From the NCBI RefSeq assembly GCF_024256385.1, contig NZ_JAMLFW010000002.1, forward strand, positions 930,001 through 994,000: DNA of 64,000 bases, read 5' to 3'. This document shows positions 51,939 to 63,700 of the stretch, one piece after another. This DNA comes from Anatilimnocola floriformis (lineage in GTDB: Bacteria; Planctomycetota; Planctomycetia; Pirellulales; Pirellulaceae). The notes beneath the pieces are model-generated. The model worked only from the letters and a program-made list of their open reading frames with translations, did not search any database and had not been told where the DNA came from. The position numbers were made by a program, and so were the translations under genes. How positions within the stretch are numbered: the first letter of the stretch is position 1; the number at the start of each line of letters is the position of its first letter.

Positions 51939-52404
51939 GGGGCAATTCCAATCAGAAAAACAGCGAGCAACGCGAGAGGAACGGCCATTGTGAAACGAGG
52001 TAATTTGATGTCAAGGATTACTAGAATGCTCTTAACTTAATCCGCGAGTAATCTTCACAAACGAAGCCGGCCATCTCGCCCTTATCACCGCCGCAGCGAG
52101 GTTCGAAAATCGGCGTGCATGGTGAAATAACCCCCACCATGCGGGCGCAAAACCATCGAAATCCTCGGTAATGGCACAGGTCAGGCTCGGATTGATTCAC
52201 ACGGACCCTGTTTTGCGCAAGCGGAAGAAACGTCGCCATTAGCGAACAGTTGCCGCATAGGTCGGCGGTATTTTTGCACTAATTTATCAACGTCAATCGA
52301 GCACTTCATTCTAAGAGGATCAATGACAACTCAGGTCTGGAGTGCTCAGGAAGTAAGAGCTTTTGTGGCAACCATTCGCGCGGGAACGGCTGTACCCGCT
52401 TCTT

Positions 52405-52499
52405 CCCTCGCTTACGCGTCGGGCTACCTTTACCTCGCTGCGCTCGGCATGTGATTCGTTGCGCAGCAACGAAAAGGTAGCCCGACGCGTGAGCGAGGG
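52405..52499. repeat. 26-nt-arm inverted repeat
   Basis: The arms 52405-52430 and 52474-52499 match at 25 of 26 positions. The 43-nt loop itself contains the hairpin CGTTGCGCAGCAACG (52457-52471). The arms centre on the word GCGTCGGGCTACCTT, of a kind I would expect to recur in such a genome, although no second copy is seen in this window. Confidence 0.85.
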
Positions 52500-52546
52500 G
52501 TGACATGGTCGCCTTTGTTGTTAGCCGTTCGCGCTGGCGCTGATTT

Positions 52547-52646
52547 CGGGAGGGCGAGGCTCCTGCCGAGCCGCGCCGGTCGAAAGCAGTCGCCAACGGC
52601 CTTCGCAATTCCACCTCGGCGGCTCGGCGGGAGCCTCGCCCTCCCG
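52547..52646. repeat. 98-bp palindromic MITE-like repeat, copy 2 (inverted relative to copy 1)
   Basis: The arms 52547-52573 and 52620-52646 match at 26 of 27 positions. Its reverse complement aligns without gaps over 98 nt to 13799-13896, including the non-palindromic loop, at about 83-85% by hand count. Loop conservation indicates that both copies descend from one element rather than being independent hairpins. Confidence 0.85.
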
Positions 52647-52878
52647 TCGCTCGCCGCGACAGCGTCGCTGGCGTGAATGGCTACCTTTGTTGCAAAGCGT
52701 TGACCGAAGTTGTCATCACATTCGCGTTTAATTGGCGAGTGTTCTTTCTCAATTAGGTTGATGTTGTTTGAAAACGAAGGTCGTCTCTGCGCTACCGGTG
52801 CGCGCTGAGAGCAGCCGATCTATGTCGAAAGGAGCCTGGTTGTGGAAGCAATCGATTCGCACGCGAACAAACGGCGAT

Positions 52879-52987
52879 GGTTATAAAGAGGTTATAGGCC
52901 TGGACTGATTTCACCGCGTAATTTTTTCGCAAGGCGTTGACTGCCAAGACGTTGCCATAATCGCGTAAAATTTTATAACCTGTTATA
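52879..52987. promoter_or_regulatory. Cluster of GTTATA boxes, possible operator region
   Basis: GGTTATA occurs at 52879-52885 and 52890-52896 (11 nt apart, about one helical turn). An inverted pair TATAACC/GTTATA lies at 52974-52987 (two-nt centre). The surroundings are AT-rich against a GC-rich background. The position between the prepilin peptidase and cpaB fits a regulator-binding region; no factor is known. Confidence 0.3.
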
Positions 52988-53051
52988 TATTCCACCGCAC
53001 GGATTCGTGACTGATATGGTGTCGAATAATTTTCGACGGCGTGAACAGTTG

Positions 53052-53561
53052 CTAAGAAGATCGGCCGATGAGAAGCAGGTGCGCAAGCCGCAGCACGATG
53101 GCGAGTGTCGCCGGCAGAGCATACGGAACGGTATGTGACAGCAGGTTTGTCTTCCCTTCGCTGCCGACGGTGGTGGCCGTCGCGGTTATGAATAAGCGAC
53201 CGATCAGCAAGCAGGTCATGCACACGAGCATCAATACCGCCGAGGCGACGATCACTACGAAGGTGTGATACGGCCCCAGCCACACGCCGACCGCGGCCAT
53301 GAATTTCACATCGCCGCCGGCGCTGCTGCGGCAGAGCCAGAGGAGCAGAAAAATACCGAAGCCGACGCCGAAGCCGGACAAGGCGTCGAGCAAGCCCGGA
53401 AAAAACTCAGTGCTGCCGCGGAAGACCACGCCGGCGAGGAGCAAGGGCAGTGTGAGCCAATTGGGAATCTTGCGGTCACGCAAATCGGTGCTCACCGCAA
53501 TGCAACCCGCCAGGATGCAGACGATAAAGCGAAGCAAGAATAGCCAGGGAAGATCGGGCAT
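53052..53561 (-). CDS. Prepilin peptidase, A24 family (TadV/CpaA type)
   Basis: This 169-residue integral membrane protein has five to six helices. It carries the two catalytic Asp motifs: STDLRDRKIPNWLTLPLLL (first Asp region) and SSAGGDVKFMAAVGVWLGP (GxGD-type second Asp, here GGD). It lacks the N-terminal methylase domain, as is usual in Tad systems, and would cleave Flp-type prepilins. The ATG at 53561 places the first helix at the start (LPWLFLLRFIVCILAGCIAV); an in-frame ATG at 53618 is possible. No clear Shine-Dalgarno is seen. It is the first gene of the minus-strand tad island, though separated from cpaB by 1.1 kb. Confidence 0.9.
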   Translation of the reverse strand: MPDLPWLFLLRFIVCILAGCIAVSTDLRDRKIPNWLTLPLLLAGVVFRGSTEFFPGLLDALSGFGVGFGIFLLLWLCRSSAGGDVKFMAAVGVWLGPYHTFVVIVASAVLMLVCMTCLLIGRLFITATATTVGSEGKTNLLSHTVPYALPATLAIVLRLAHLLLIGRSS

Positions 53562-53738
53562 GGTGCAGTCGTGGGATAGCGGCCGAGGCAGCATTGCTGG
53601 CAGTAGCAAGACTGGCAAGGGCTGCGGCGAGCTCTGCTGCCAAGAACATCAATTTTTCACAATTGGTTGCGATTTGCGCAGTCGATACTTTCGAAGAGGC
53701 GCGAACCTGCTCTGAGTCTGTTGTGGGAACTTGCAATC

Positions 53739-54302
53739 ATGAACCACCGAATTTGCCATTGCTGCTGGCTGCCGCTGTTCGGTGGATTGCTCGCTGGTTC
53801 GCTGTTCGCGCAAGACACAACCAGCAGTCGGTGGATTGCGGAAGCACCAGCGAAATCGCCATTTCGCGAACGCGAGATTCCTAAAGTCGAAGCCTTCGAT
53901 CGGCTGCGAGCTCTTGCCGAGCGGGATTCGCTAGCGGCGGGCAATCCAACGCACTATCCGGTGAAACCAGTGGCGCTGGTGACTGCCCAGCAGCCAGTTG
54001 CACCGCCAGCGACCTTGCCACAGACCGTGGTTCAACCGACGCAAACCTGCTGCGAAGCCGATGCGCAAATTCCTGCCCGGCAATGGCGGCAGGCCGCCCG
54101 TCAGGAGCAATGGACTGCAGCCCGCGAGATGTATCCGCATCACGCCTATCAAGCGCCATACGGCGGGGCGTACTATTTTCGCCCCTATCAGGCCCAGCAC
54201 ATCGGCCGCCAAGCGGAAATCATCGGCAACTGGGGCGGCGATCGCGCGAACCCCTACGACAACCGATTCCTGCAGGCCATCTACGCCCAGCCCGCGCAGT
54301 AA
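53739..54302 (+). CDS. Secreted hypothetical protein, 187 aa
   Basis: A signal peptide (CCWLPLFGGLLAGSLFAQ) is followed by a Pro/Gln-rich mid part and an aromatic-rich C-terminal half (MYPHHAYQAPYGGAYYFRPY; GRQAEIIGNWGGDRANPYDN). I do not recognise it. The high Tyr/Pro/Gln content and small size suggest a structural or envelope role. The ATG at 53739 starts the signal peptide; an upstream in-frame extension would place the signal internally. It is divergent from the prepilin peptidase and precedes the second giant gene by about 470 nt. Confidence 0.72.
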   Translation: MNHRICHCCWLPLFGGLLAGSLFAQDTTSSRWIAEAPAKSPFREREIPKVEAFDRLRALAERDSLAAGNPTHYPVKPVALVTAQQPVAPPATLPQTVVQPTQTCCEADAQIPARQWRQAARQEQWTAAREMYPHHAYQAPYGGAYYFRPYQAQHIGRQAEIIGNWGGDRANPYDNRFLQAIYAQPAQ

Positions 54303-54775
54303 ATCGCCGTTTTTCGCGGCAATTCTGCACTGCAAGGCCCCACGACTGCGAAAATCTCAGCTCCCATTTGGGAGGAGGTTGTGGGCTATTTGCGATTTTG
54401 TTTGCACAAACTCTTGAGGTATTTGCGCGCGCATTTTCGGCAGTTAACCGGAAAAGCACTCTTCCTTATCGCTCGATTAACCAAATCTCAACAATCGAGC
54501 TCTAGATTCCTCACCGTTCTGGCAATTGCCCCCCGGGCAATGGGTCAGAGCCAGGCGTGATTGCTAGTGGCGTGCAGGGATTCATTCGCACGCACCGCCA
54601 ATTGCCCAGTCTGCCTGAGCAGCCAGCAGAAATCCTCTCGCTGGTGTTCGTTCCCGCACGCACGCTCGCACAACTTCAGCACTCCAGCGCCGTGAGCGCG
54701 AGTGCTTGTTTCGTATTGCAGTCGTATCTGGCCCGCGCCCACAGCAGTCATCTATCTCCCGTAAGGACCTTGTCG
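54303..54775. other. Leader region ahead of giant gene 2
   Basis: No gene is found here. It holds a small CTCCCA/TGGGAG hairpin (about 54364-54377), the palindrome GGCAATTGCC (54521-54530), the stem ATTGCCC/GGGCAAT (54525-54541) and a further CAATTGCCC at 54599-54607. It ends with AAGGA (54763-54767) 8 nt before the ATG. It probably contains the promoter of the giant gene. The repeated CAATTGCCC words could be binding sites. Confidence 0.5.
54763..54767 (+). promoter_or_regulatory. Ribosome binding site of giant gene 2
   Basis: AAGGA with 8-nt spacing to ATG 54776. Giant gene 1 has the same AAGGA and the same spacing before its start 42435, which settles the start choice there. Confidence 0.75.
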
Positions 54776-57700
54776 ATGTTCAAGAATCTGGCGGACATGT
54801 TTCGTAGCTTGTTTGGACGTCGCACACGCAAGTCGGTCACTTCGCAGCGCCGGCGGGAATTTTTTAATCAGTTTCGGAAGGGTCAAGTTGAAGGGCTGGA
54901 AGATCGCTCTCTGATGGCGCAGCTGCTTTCCTGGGACTTCTTTGGTGAAAACACGGGTGTCGCGACTTCTCCTGCCGACTTCGTGGCATCGAACTTAGAT
55001 GCTTCAACCAACGTAACCCGCGGCGCTACTGCGGCAGCGAGCACAGCGAGCAATTCTTTCCGCACGACTGGATTTCAGAACAATGGAATCTCTACTGCCA
55101 ACACCGATTACTTCCAGGCGACCATTTCGGCGTCTCCTGGCTTTGAACTGAATTTGGGCACGCTCGATGCCCGCTTCGCCGGTACTGCGACTTTTCGCGC
55201 GGCCCCTGGCGCTTCTGGACAGTTTGCCTACAGCACGGATGGCACGAATTTTACGTTGATTGGTTCGCCGTTCAGCCTCACCGCTGATGCAGCCATGCCG
55301 CAAATCAGTTTGAGTGGTATTACCGCGTTGCAGCACGTGCCCGACAGCACCACGGTTACTTTGCGCTACTATGCAAGTGGCCAGACTACGACAGGTGGCT
55401 GGGGGTTCAATTCTCCTGCTGCTGGTCAGTACGGTCTTGATATTCGCGGCACGGTCGATGCCGTGGGTGTGAATACTTCCACCACAACGTCTCTGACCAC
55501 GGTGACCCCGCTAACGGTCACTGGTGGAGACAACGTGACGTTCTCAGGCACTGTGGTCGCGGATAGTGGAACGACTACTCCTGGAGGTACCGTTGAAATT
55601 CGCAATGGTGGTTTGGCCGGCACGTTGCTCGCCACCGCTCCCATCACTGGTAGCGGCGTGAATGGCGCGTTCACCATCACCTCGAATACGTTGCCGACTG
55701 GCACTTACAACAATCTGCAGGCCTTCTACGTTCCCACGGCGGGATTTTCGGGCAGCAACTCCGCTGCATTTGGGTCGACCTTGACCGTAAACGCCCCGGT
55801 CGGCGCGACGCTGGCTGCCGGTGACGTCGCCGTGGTGGGCTACAACACTCAAGGTAGCCCCAATGACTTCTTCATGATCGTCGCCTTACGCGATCTGTCG
55901 GCGGGAACGACCTTCTTCATTGGCGACAATGAAATTGCTGCCGATGGCGGCGCGGCGTTCACGGATCTGGCGGAAGGCGTGGCCACCTTTACGGTCAAGA
56001 ATGGCCAGTCGATTCCCGCCGGAACGGTAATCAGCCTGCCTTGGGGAGCTGGCGCGGTCTCTGCGACTGCCTATGACTATTCCACCACGTCGAGCTTTGG
56101 TCTTGGTAACAACAACGACGAGATCTACATCTACACTGCTCCGACCTCCACCAGCACCACGCCGACGGCATTTATCTATGGAGCCGCGATTGGCACTTCG
56201 CCGAGCCAGCGGCCCTTGGGCCTGACGACCGGCAGTACGTTCATCACGCCCACCATTGGCTCCTTTGGACGGTATAAGACCACGGGCGCAAGCTATTCAG
56301 GCAACCAAACAACCCTTCTCGCGGCCATTGGAAATACGGCTGCGAACTGGGAAAATGTGGCTCCAGGCGCGACGACTGATTGGACTTTTTCGGTCGTTGC
56401 TTCGCCAACGGTGACTTCTCCGACGAGCGCGGCCATCACTGAAACGGCTGCCACGCTGGGTGGTAACATCACCGCCGGAACTGGCATCACCGAGCGCGGC
56501 GTTGTTTACTCACTGACATCCGACAACGCCGATCCGCTCATTGGCGGCTCGGGAGTTATCAAAGTTGTCGAAGGCGGAACGACGACGGGAGTTTTCACGA
56601 CGAGCGTCTCTCCCTTGACGGCGTCGTCGGGTTATTCGTTCAAGGCCTACGCGATCAATGCCAGCGGCACGAGCTATTCGTCCGTGGCGACCTTCACCAC
56701 GCAAGCTCCAGCCGCCGCCCATCAGGCTCCGCAAGGAACCGACAAGACCGTCACGTTCAATGAAGACGGCACGTACACCTTTGCCGCGGCTGATTTCGGC
56801 TTTAGCGATCCCAACGATACGCCTGCCGATGCCTTCGCGCGGGTGAAGATCACTACGTTGCCGACGGCGGGAACGTTGACTCTCAGTGGCAGCCCGGTTG
56901 CTGCGGGTGACTTCGTCACGGTAGCCAATATCCCGAACCTCCTCTTCACGCCGGTCGCCAATGCGAATGGGATCGCTTACGCCACGCTCACTTTCCAAGT
57001 GGAAGACAACGGCAGCCTGGCCGGCGGTGGACAAAACCTGGATGGCTCGGCCAATGCCTTTACCTTCAACGTCACGAGCGTGAATGACGCTCCGGCCGGC
57101 GCCGACAAGACGGTCACTGCCTCGATCGCAGCCGGTTATGTCTTCGTTCCCAACGACTTTGGTTTTGCGGATGCGACTGATACTCCCGCGAATACGCTGC
57201 TCGCAGTGAAGATCGCCAGTCTGCCAGCCGTTGGCACTTTGACGAGCAACAATGTTGCCGTCGGCGTGAACGATGTGATTCCGGTGGCCGACATCCTCGG
57301 CGGCAAATTGAAATTTGCCGCAGCTGGTGGCGCGACGGCTGGGTTGAACTACGCCAATTTCACGTTCCAAGTGCAGGACAACGGCGGCACGGCGAATGGC
57401 GGTGTCGATCTGGATCAAACGGCCAATACGCTCACGATTGACTTGAATGCTGCCACGCCGCTGGTGATCGGCGATATCGCGTTCACTGCCGTTCACTCTG
57501 ATTCGGGTGCGCCGGATTCGGACTTCTTCCAATTTGTCGCGCTCCGCGATATGGGCGTCGGCACCACGATTTACTTCTTCGACAGCCCTTTCAATGGCAC
57601 CGCGTTCCAGGCCAATGAAAGTGGTCTGCGCTGGGTGGCACAGACGGCAGTAACCGCTGGAACCACGTTCTCCTTTGCGTCAGCGCCGGGTGGCGGAAGC

Positions 57701-60700
57701 GTAGCCAATACTCCGGAATGGACCGGCATCGTGCCAACGACCGGCGCAGTCGATGCCAACGCAGCCTTCGGCTTGTCGACCAGTGGCGAGTCGATTCACG
57801 CGGTCTTTAATCCGACGTTCGGCGGCACGAATGCCTTGACGGGAACTGTGCTCGCCGCTGTTTACTTCGGTGAAGTTCCCTCGACCTTCCCGGCCGGCGT
57901 GGTGCTGGGCACGAACGCTGTGTCGATCGGCAATATCGACAACGGGCAATACGATCCGAACATCGCTGGTTCCATCGAGTCCGGCTCGCCGGCAGTCGTG
58001 CGGGCTTCGATCAACACGGCCAGCAACTGGTTGCTCAGCGATAACTCGATCTCGCCGCCGGGCACCTCGGCCGTCTTTACGATCGTGGAAACTCCCGAAA
58101 TCAACATTCAAGGGAGCGGCCTGAACATCGCCGACGGCGACAATACTCCGAGCACGGCAGACGGCACGGACTTTGGCGCAGCGGTGCAAGGTGGCGCGGC
58201 CATCGATCGAACCTTTACGATTCAGAACCTCGGCGCGCAGCCGCTGGTACTGTCGGGCGGTCCCAACTTTGTCGGGATTAGCGGCGGCAGCAACTTCTCG
58301 ATCCTCACGCAGCCGTCCGGCACTATCGCGGCTGGCGCTTCGGCGACTTTCGTCGTGCGGATGATTCCGACGATCGTGGCCACGCAGACCGCGACGATCA
58401 CCATCGCCAACAACGATCCCGATGAAGGGAGCTATGACTTCCAGGTAACTTCGGTCGTTACCTCGTCGGCGGCTGCGACCACGACTGCGTTGACGACGGT
58501 TACTCCGGTCAACGCGGCCGCTGGTGACAATATCACGTTTGCGGGAACGGTAGTCGCCGGCAGCGGCAGCGGAACTCCAGCCGGCACGATCGAAATTCGC
58601 AATGGCGGATCGAGCGGCACGCTGCTCGCCACGACGACATCGATTGGCGGCACGGGCGTGAATGGTACGTTCAACATCGTCACCACCACGGTGCCGGCAG
58701 GAACGTACAACAACATTCAAGCCTTCTTTATTCCCGGCGCGGGCTTCCAAGCGAGCAACTCGAGTCCGTTCGTCGGCACGCTCGATGTGGTCGCAGCTCC
58801 TACCTATGTCAATTACAACGCGGCTGGCGTCACTTACTCGCAGAACTTCAACTCGCTGATCAACACCGGAACGGTGACCTTGTCCGGGAACGGCCCGTTC
58901 CACCTGGCCGACACGCAATTCGCGAGCACGCCGATCACCGGCTGGTATTTCTCGAAGTATGCAGGCACCGGCAACAACGCTCTCTTCAATGTGAATGATG
59001 GCGCGAGCGGTTCGGGATCGATCTACAGCTATGGAGCGACCGGCGCGAGCGATCGGGCTCTCGGCTCGACAGCATCGGGCACAACGATTTCGCGTTTCGG
59101 CGCTGTCATCCGCAATACGACAGGCTCGACGCTCGATACTTTCACGATCACGTTCGATGGCGAGCAATGGCGGAATGGCGTGGGCTCTTCAACTGGCGCC
59201 AACGTCCTCGACTTTGAGTACGCCATTGGTGTCGCGCCGGGCGGCACGATCGATGGCACTGGCTTTACGGGAGAAAGCGGCCTCGACTTTACGGCTCCGG
59301 TCACGAGCAGCACCGAAGGACCCATTGATGGCAACACCGCGGGGCTCACGGCTGGGATCACGAAGACGATCAGCGGTATTAGCTGGGCGGCTGGCACGGA
59401 TTTGATTTTGCGTTGGACCGACATCAACGACACCGGCAACGACGACGGTTTGGCCGTTGATAATTTCGCCTTCTCGGCAAACACCACCGCGCCCAATGGA
59501 TCCCTCTCGTTCAGCTCGCCGACCTACAACGTTACCGAGAACGGCGTAACGGCTACGGTGACGGTAAATCGCGTGAGCAACGCGGCCGGAGCTATCGCGG
59601 TGAACTACAGCACGGTTCCCGGCGGAACGGCAGTGGCTGGCACCGACTATACGACGACCAGCGGCACGTTGAATTGGGCCAATGGCGACAACACGCCGAA
59701 GACGTTCACGATTCCGATCACCGACAACCTGACGCTAAATGCCAACAAGACCATCAACCTGGCCCTGTCGAATCCGACCGGTGGCGCTACGCTCGCCGGC
59801 ACGACCACGAGCGTGCTGACCATTCGCGAAAACGAACAGGCTTCGCAAGTGTTGCTCAATGAATTCGTCGCCAACCCGCCGACGAACAACGACCGCCCGT
59901 ACGAATACATCGAGGTTCGCGGCACGCCTGGCACCACGCTGGGCAGCTACTACGTCGTGCAAATCGACGGCGGCTCGGTCACGCCAGCTAACACGGGCAA
60001 CGTCTGGTTCATGAGCGAACTGAGCAACGCCACGCTGGGATCGAACGGCTTGCTGATCATTGCAGCGACAACCGGTGGCCATACGGTCAGCGGGCCGACG
60101 ACTGTCGTTGGCAGCTCGCTGCTCGACGTCGCGAATGGCCGAGGCTTGATCAACACGGCCCAGACCATGGCGATTATCTTCAGCCCCACGCCGCTGGCCC
60201 TCGACATGGACCTCGACACCAACGACGACGGCACGCTCGATCTGCCGGCAGGTGCCTCGCTCGTCGACGCCGTGGGTTGGACCGACAATTCAGATGCCAA
60301 TGCGGGTCTGTATGCAGGCAAGGTCTATGGTGGTGCTGAAATCCATAACGAGCCCTTCCCGCTGAATGGCTCCGGCACTCCCGATGCCGCGTCACGCATT
60401 TACAACAACACCACGCCGCTCTCCTCTGCCGCCTGGTACGGTGGCGATATTGCCGACACGGGCACTCCCTCGAGCGTCACCTACGACCCCAACAAAGCCA
60501 CCGCCAATCTGCCGCCGGGCGCCAATGTCAGCCCGGGTGTTCCCAATAGCGGTCTGTCGATCAGCACCAGCTTGGGTTCGCTTTCGCAGTCGGAAGGCAA
60601 CAGCGGCCTGACGGCGTACACCTTCACGATTTCTCGCGCGGGCGATCTGTCGACAGCCGTCGATGTGACTTGGACCGTTTCCGGTTCGGGAACGAGCCCA

Positions 60701-63700
60701 GCCACCGCAGCTGATTTCGAAAACGGCGCGTTCCCGACGGGGCTAACGAGCTTTGCCGTGAACGAAGCGGTGAAGACGATCACGGTCAACGTGATCGGCG
60801 ACACCAGCATCGAAACGACCGAGCGGTTTGCCGTCACGTTGTCGAATCCGACGAACGGTGCGACGCTGGCGAGCCCGATCGCAACGGCCGCGATCGTTAA
60901 CGACGACTATCAAGCGCTGACGGCTGGCGATGTGGTGCTCACGGGCATCAACACTTCGAACCCCGATCAGTTCTCGTTCGTGCCGCTGGTCAACTTGGAG
61001 CCGAACTCGCCGATCAATTTCACCGACAACGGCTGGGATGGCTTTGGCTTCACGTTGACGGAAGGAACGGTGACTTATACGGCTCCTGCTGGCGGTCTCG
61101 CCGCGGGGACTAAGGTGATCATTCAAGTCGATGGCACGGTTCTCACCGTCACCGGCGGCGGCACTGCTGCCGTGGCGGGGAGCTTTGGTCTCAACGGCAC
61201 GGGCGATAGCTTGATCGCGTATGTCGGCGCTTCCTTCGTGCCGACGTTCCTGTTCGCAGTCAACACCAACAACTTGTATCTGTCGGGCGAGGTGGTCGAT
61301 TCGACCACGACCTATTTGCCTGGTCAGCTGACGATCGGCACTTCGGCGGTTGCACCGTTGGCCGCGACGGGAACGATCGGCAATGCTCAATACACCGGCA
61401 CGACGAATGGCACGGCGGCTGAGCTGCGAGCCTTGGTTGCCGACAAAGCGAACTGGACCACTTCGACTGGCGCTCAGGTGCTGAGCACGGTCAACTTCAC
61501 GTTCGGCGGCAACACCGCGCCGACGATCAACGCTCAATCGTTCAGCGTGGCCGAAAACGCCGCGAGTGGCTCCACGGTGGGAACGGTGGTCGCGAGCGAT
61601 GCCAATGCCGGACAAACGCTGAGCTATGCCTTCGTGGTCTCTGGTTCGCCGACGCAGGTCAGTGGGCCATTTACGATCAGCGCGACGACCGGCCAGATAA
61701 CGGTGACCGACGCGCTCGATTTCGAAACGACTCCGAGCTACACCACGACGGTGCGCGTCACCGACAACGGCGGCCCTGCCTTGTCGACCGATGGCACGGT
61801 GACGATCAACGTGACCGATCGGAGCGAAGGCCGAGTCTTCATTCCGACCACACTCACGGCGAACGCCGGTGGCACGCTTGTTGTGCCCGTGAATCTCAAC
61901 GTCACCGAAGTCGATGGCGCTGCCGTGAGCAGCGCGGTCATTTCGCTCGCTTACGATTCCTCGAAGTTCACCTTCAACTCGATCAATCTGGCCGGTGGAC
62001 CGCTCGCTGGCTTCAGCCTCGATACCAGCAGCAGCACTCCCGGCAACTTGGTCTTCACTGCGACCGGAACTGCGGGCGCGTTGATCACCAGTGGCACGAC
62101 CGTGACGCTGGCGAACGTCACCTTCAACGTTGCTGCCGGGGCAGCCGCTGGAGCGAGCGAGCTCAATCTGCGAGCCGCGACCAACATCAGCGATGCCACG
62201 CCGAACTTGTTCTTGCTCGGTCCTGCAATCACCGATGGCAGTACCGATGCGAATGTCGATGGCAGTGTGGCGATTAGCGCCGGTCCGCTCGCGATCGCCA
62301 GCATCGTGCCGACGGCGACTGGTTTTGTGGTGACCTTCAATCGGCCGGTCAATCCCGCGAATCTGAATCTCTACCAGCAAACGGGTGCTGGCGGCATCTT
62401 GGGCGCGGCGGACGTGACCTTGGTGGGTACGACTACCGGCGCGGTTCGCGGCTCGGTGGTATTCAATAGCACCAACACGGCATTCACGTTCATCAAGACC
62501 GGCATGCTGACGACCGAAACGGGCGTTGCCCAAGCGGCCGGTCGTGTGCCGGGAATTCTGGCGCCAGATACTTACACGGTGACGCTGCGGAGCAACGCCG
62601 CCGACGGCTTTGTCGACCTGGCCGGAAATGCCCTGCGAGATTTCGCTGGCGCGACGGCGGGAGACTACACGACGACGTTCAACGTGGCGACGCCAGCGAC
62701 GGGAACGGTCACGATTAGCGTTCCCGACTTCGCCCGCGGTTATGGCCAGGCAGTGCGAGTGCCGAACACGGCGGCCACTGGGCTGCCAGTGGTGATCAGC
62801 GACGGCACGAATGTGGCCAGCGTCAGCTTCCGTTTGAACTTCGATCCGACGTTGCTGTCGGTCACCAGCTTCGTGGTCAATCCGGCAATCGTGGGCGCTT
62901 CGGCGACCTTTACGGCGGTCAGCCCAGGCGTGGTGCAAGTTACGATGAGCAGTGCCTCGGCCTTCGCGGCCACTGCCGACGCGCTTTCGCTGGGTGAGTT
63001 TGTATCGGCCGTACCCGACACGGCAACTTACGCCGCGAAAGATTTGTTGACATTCACCAACGTGCAAATCGGCAGCGTGAGCTCTGGCCCGTTGCCGACA
63101 TTGATCGACAACGGTTTGCACATTTCATCGTTCCTCGGCGACGTCAATGGCTCGCAGTCGTACAACGCAGCCGATACAGGCCTGATCCAGCGGGCGATCT
63201 TGGGAATCAATTCGGGCTTCGCGGCCTACCAATTGGCCGATCCGTATATCGTCGGCGACATCAACCACAGCTTGTCGTTCGCAGCTGCAGATACCGGCTT
63301 CGTGCAGCGGCAGATTTTGAACATTGTGGTGCCGAACATTCCGGCGCTGCCGGTGGGCGTGACGCCGCCGGTGGGAACTCCTGGTCCGGATCCGAAGTTG
63401 TTCATCCCGAATAACTTGTCGGGGTCGGTCGATGCGGATGGAAATTCCGCGAATGGAATTCAGGTTGATATTCCGGTGATGCTGGAAGTGACGGAACCGT
63501 CGGGCATCACGATGAATGGTTTTGATCTGACATTCAGCTACGACCCCACGAAGCTGACGATTCCCGGTTCGGCGGGAGCGCCGACGAGCTTGAGCTTCGG
63601 CAGCTTTCTGGCCGGTGCAGGCTTCAGCGGGGCGTACACGATTCCTTCGCCGGGCCTGGTTCAGGTAACGGCGTCGTCGGGAGGCGCCTCGCCGCAGTAC

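Larger units (their letters stand above)
51939..53051. other. 1.1-kb gene-free stretch ahead of cpaB with stacked palindromes
   Basis: There is no convincing gene here. From left to right it holds about 460 nt of unremarkable sequence, two palindromic repeats (52405-52499 and 52547-52646), and an AT-rich part from about 52880 to 53030 with several GTTATA words, ending at the prepilin peptidase stop. It probably contains the promoter for the cpaB-to-tad operon. The frames here are short and repeat-derived. Confidence 0.6.

Noticed and set aside
52792-53283. Minus-strand 163-codon frame overlapping the prepilin peptidase
   Set aside because: The overlap is out of frame with a clear A24 peptidase, and the remainder is AT-rich intergenic DNA.
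57680-59167. Minus-strand frame of 495 codons
   Set aside because: Same reason: antisense to Hydin, Ig-like and anchor modules of giant 2.
60743-63121. Minus-strand frame of 792 codons opposite giant gene 2
   Set aside because: It is a shadow of the plus-strand giant gene; composition is Arg/Asp-rich with no recognisable domains, whereas the plus frame encodes clear modules.
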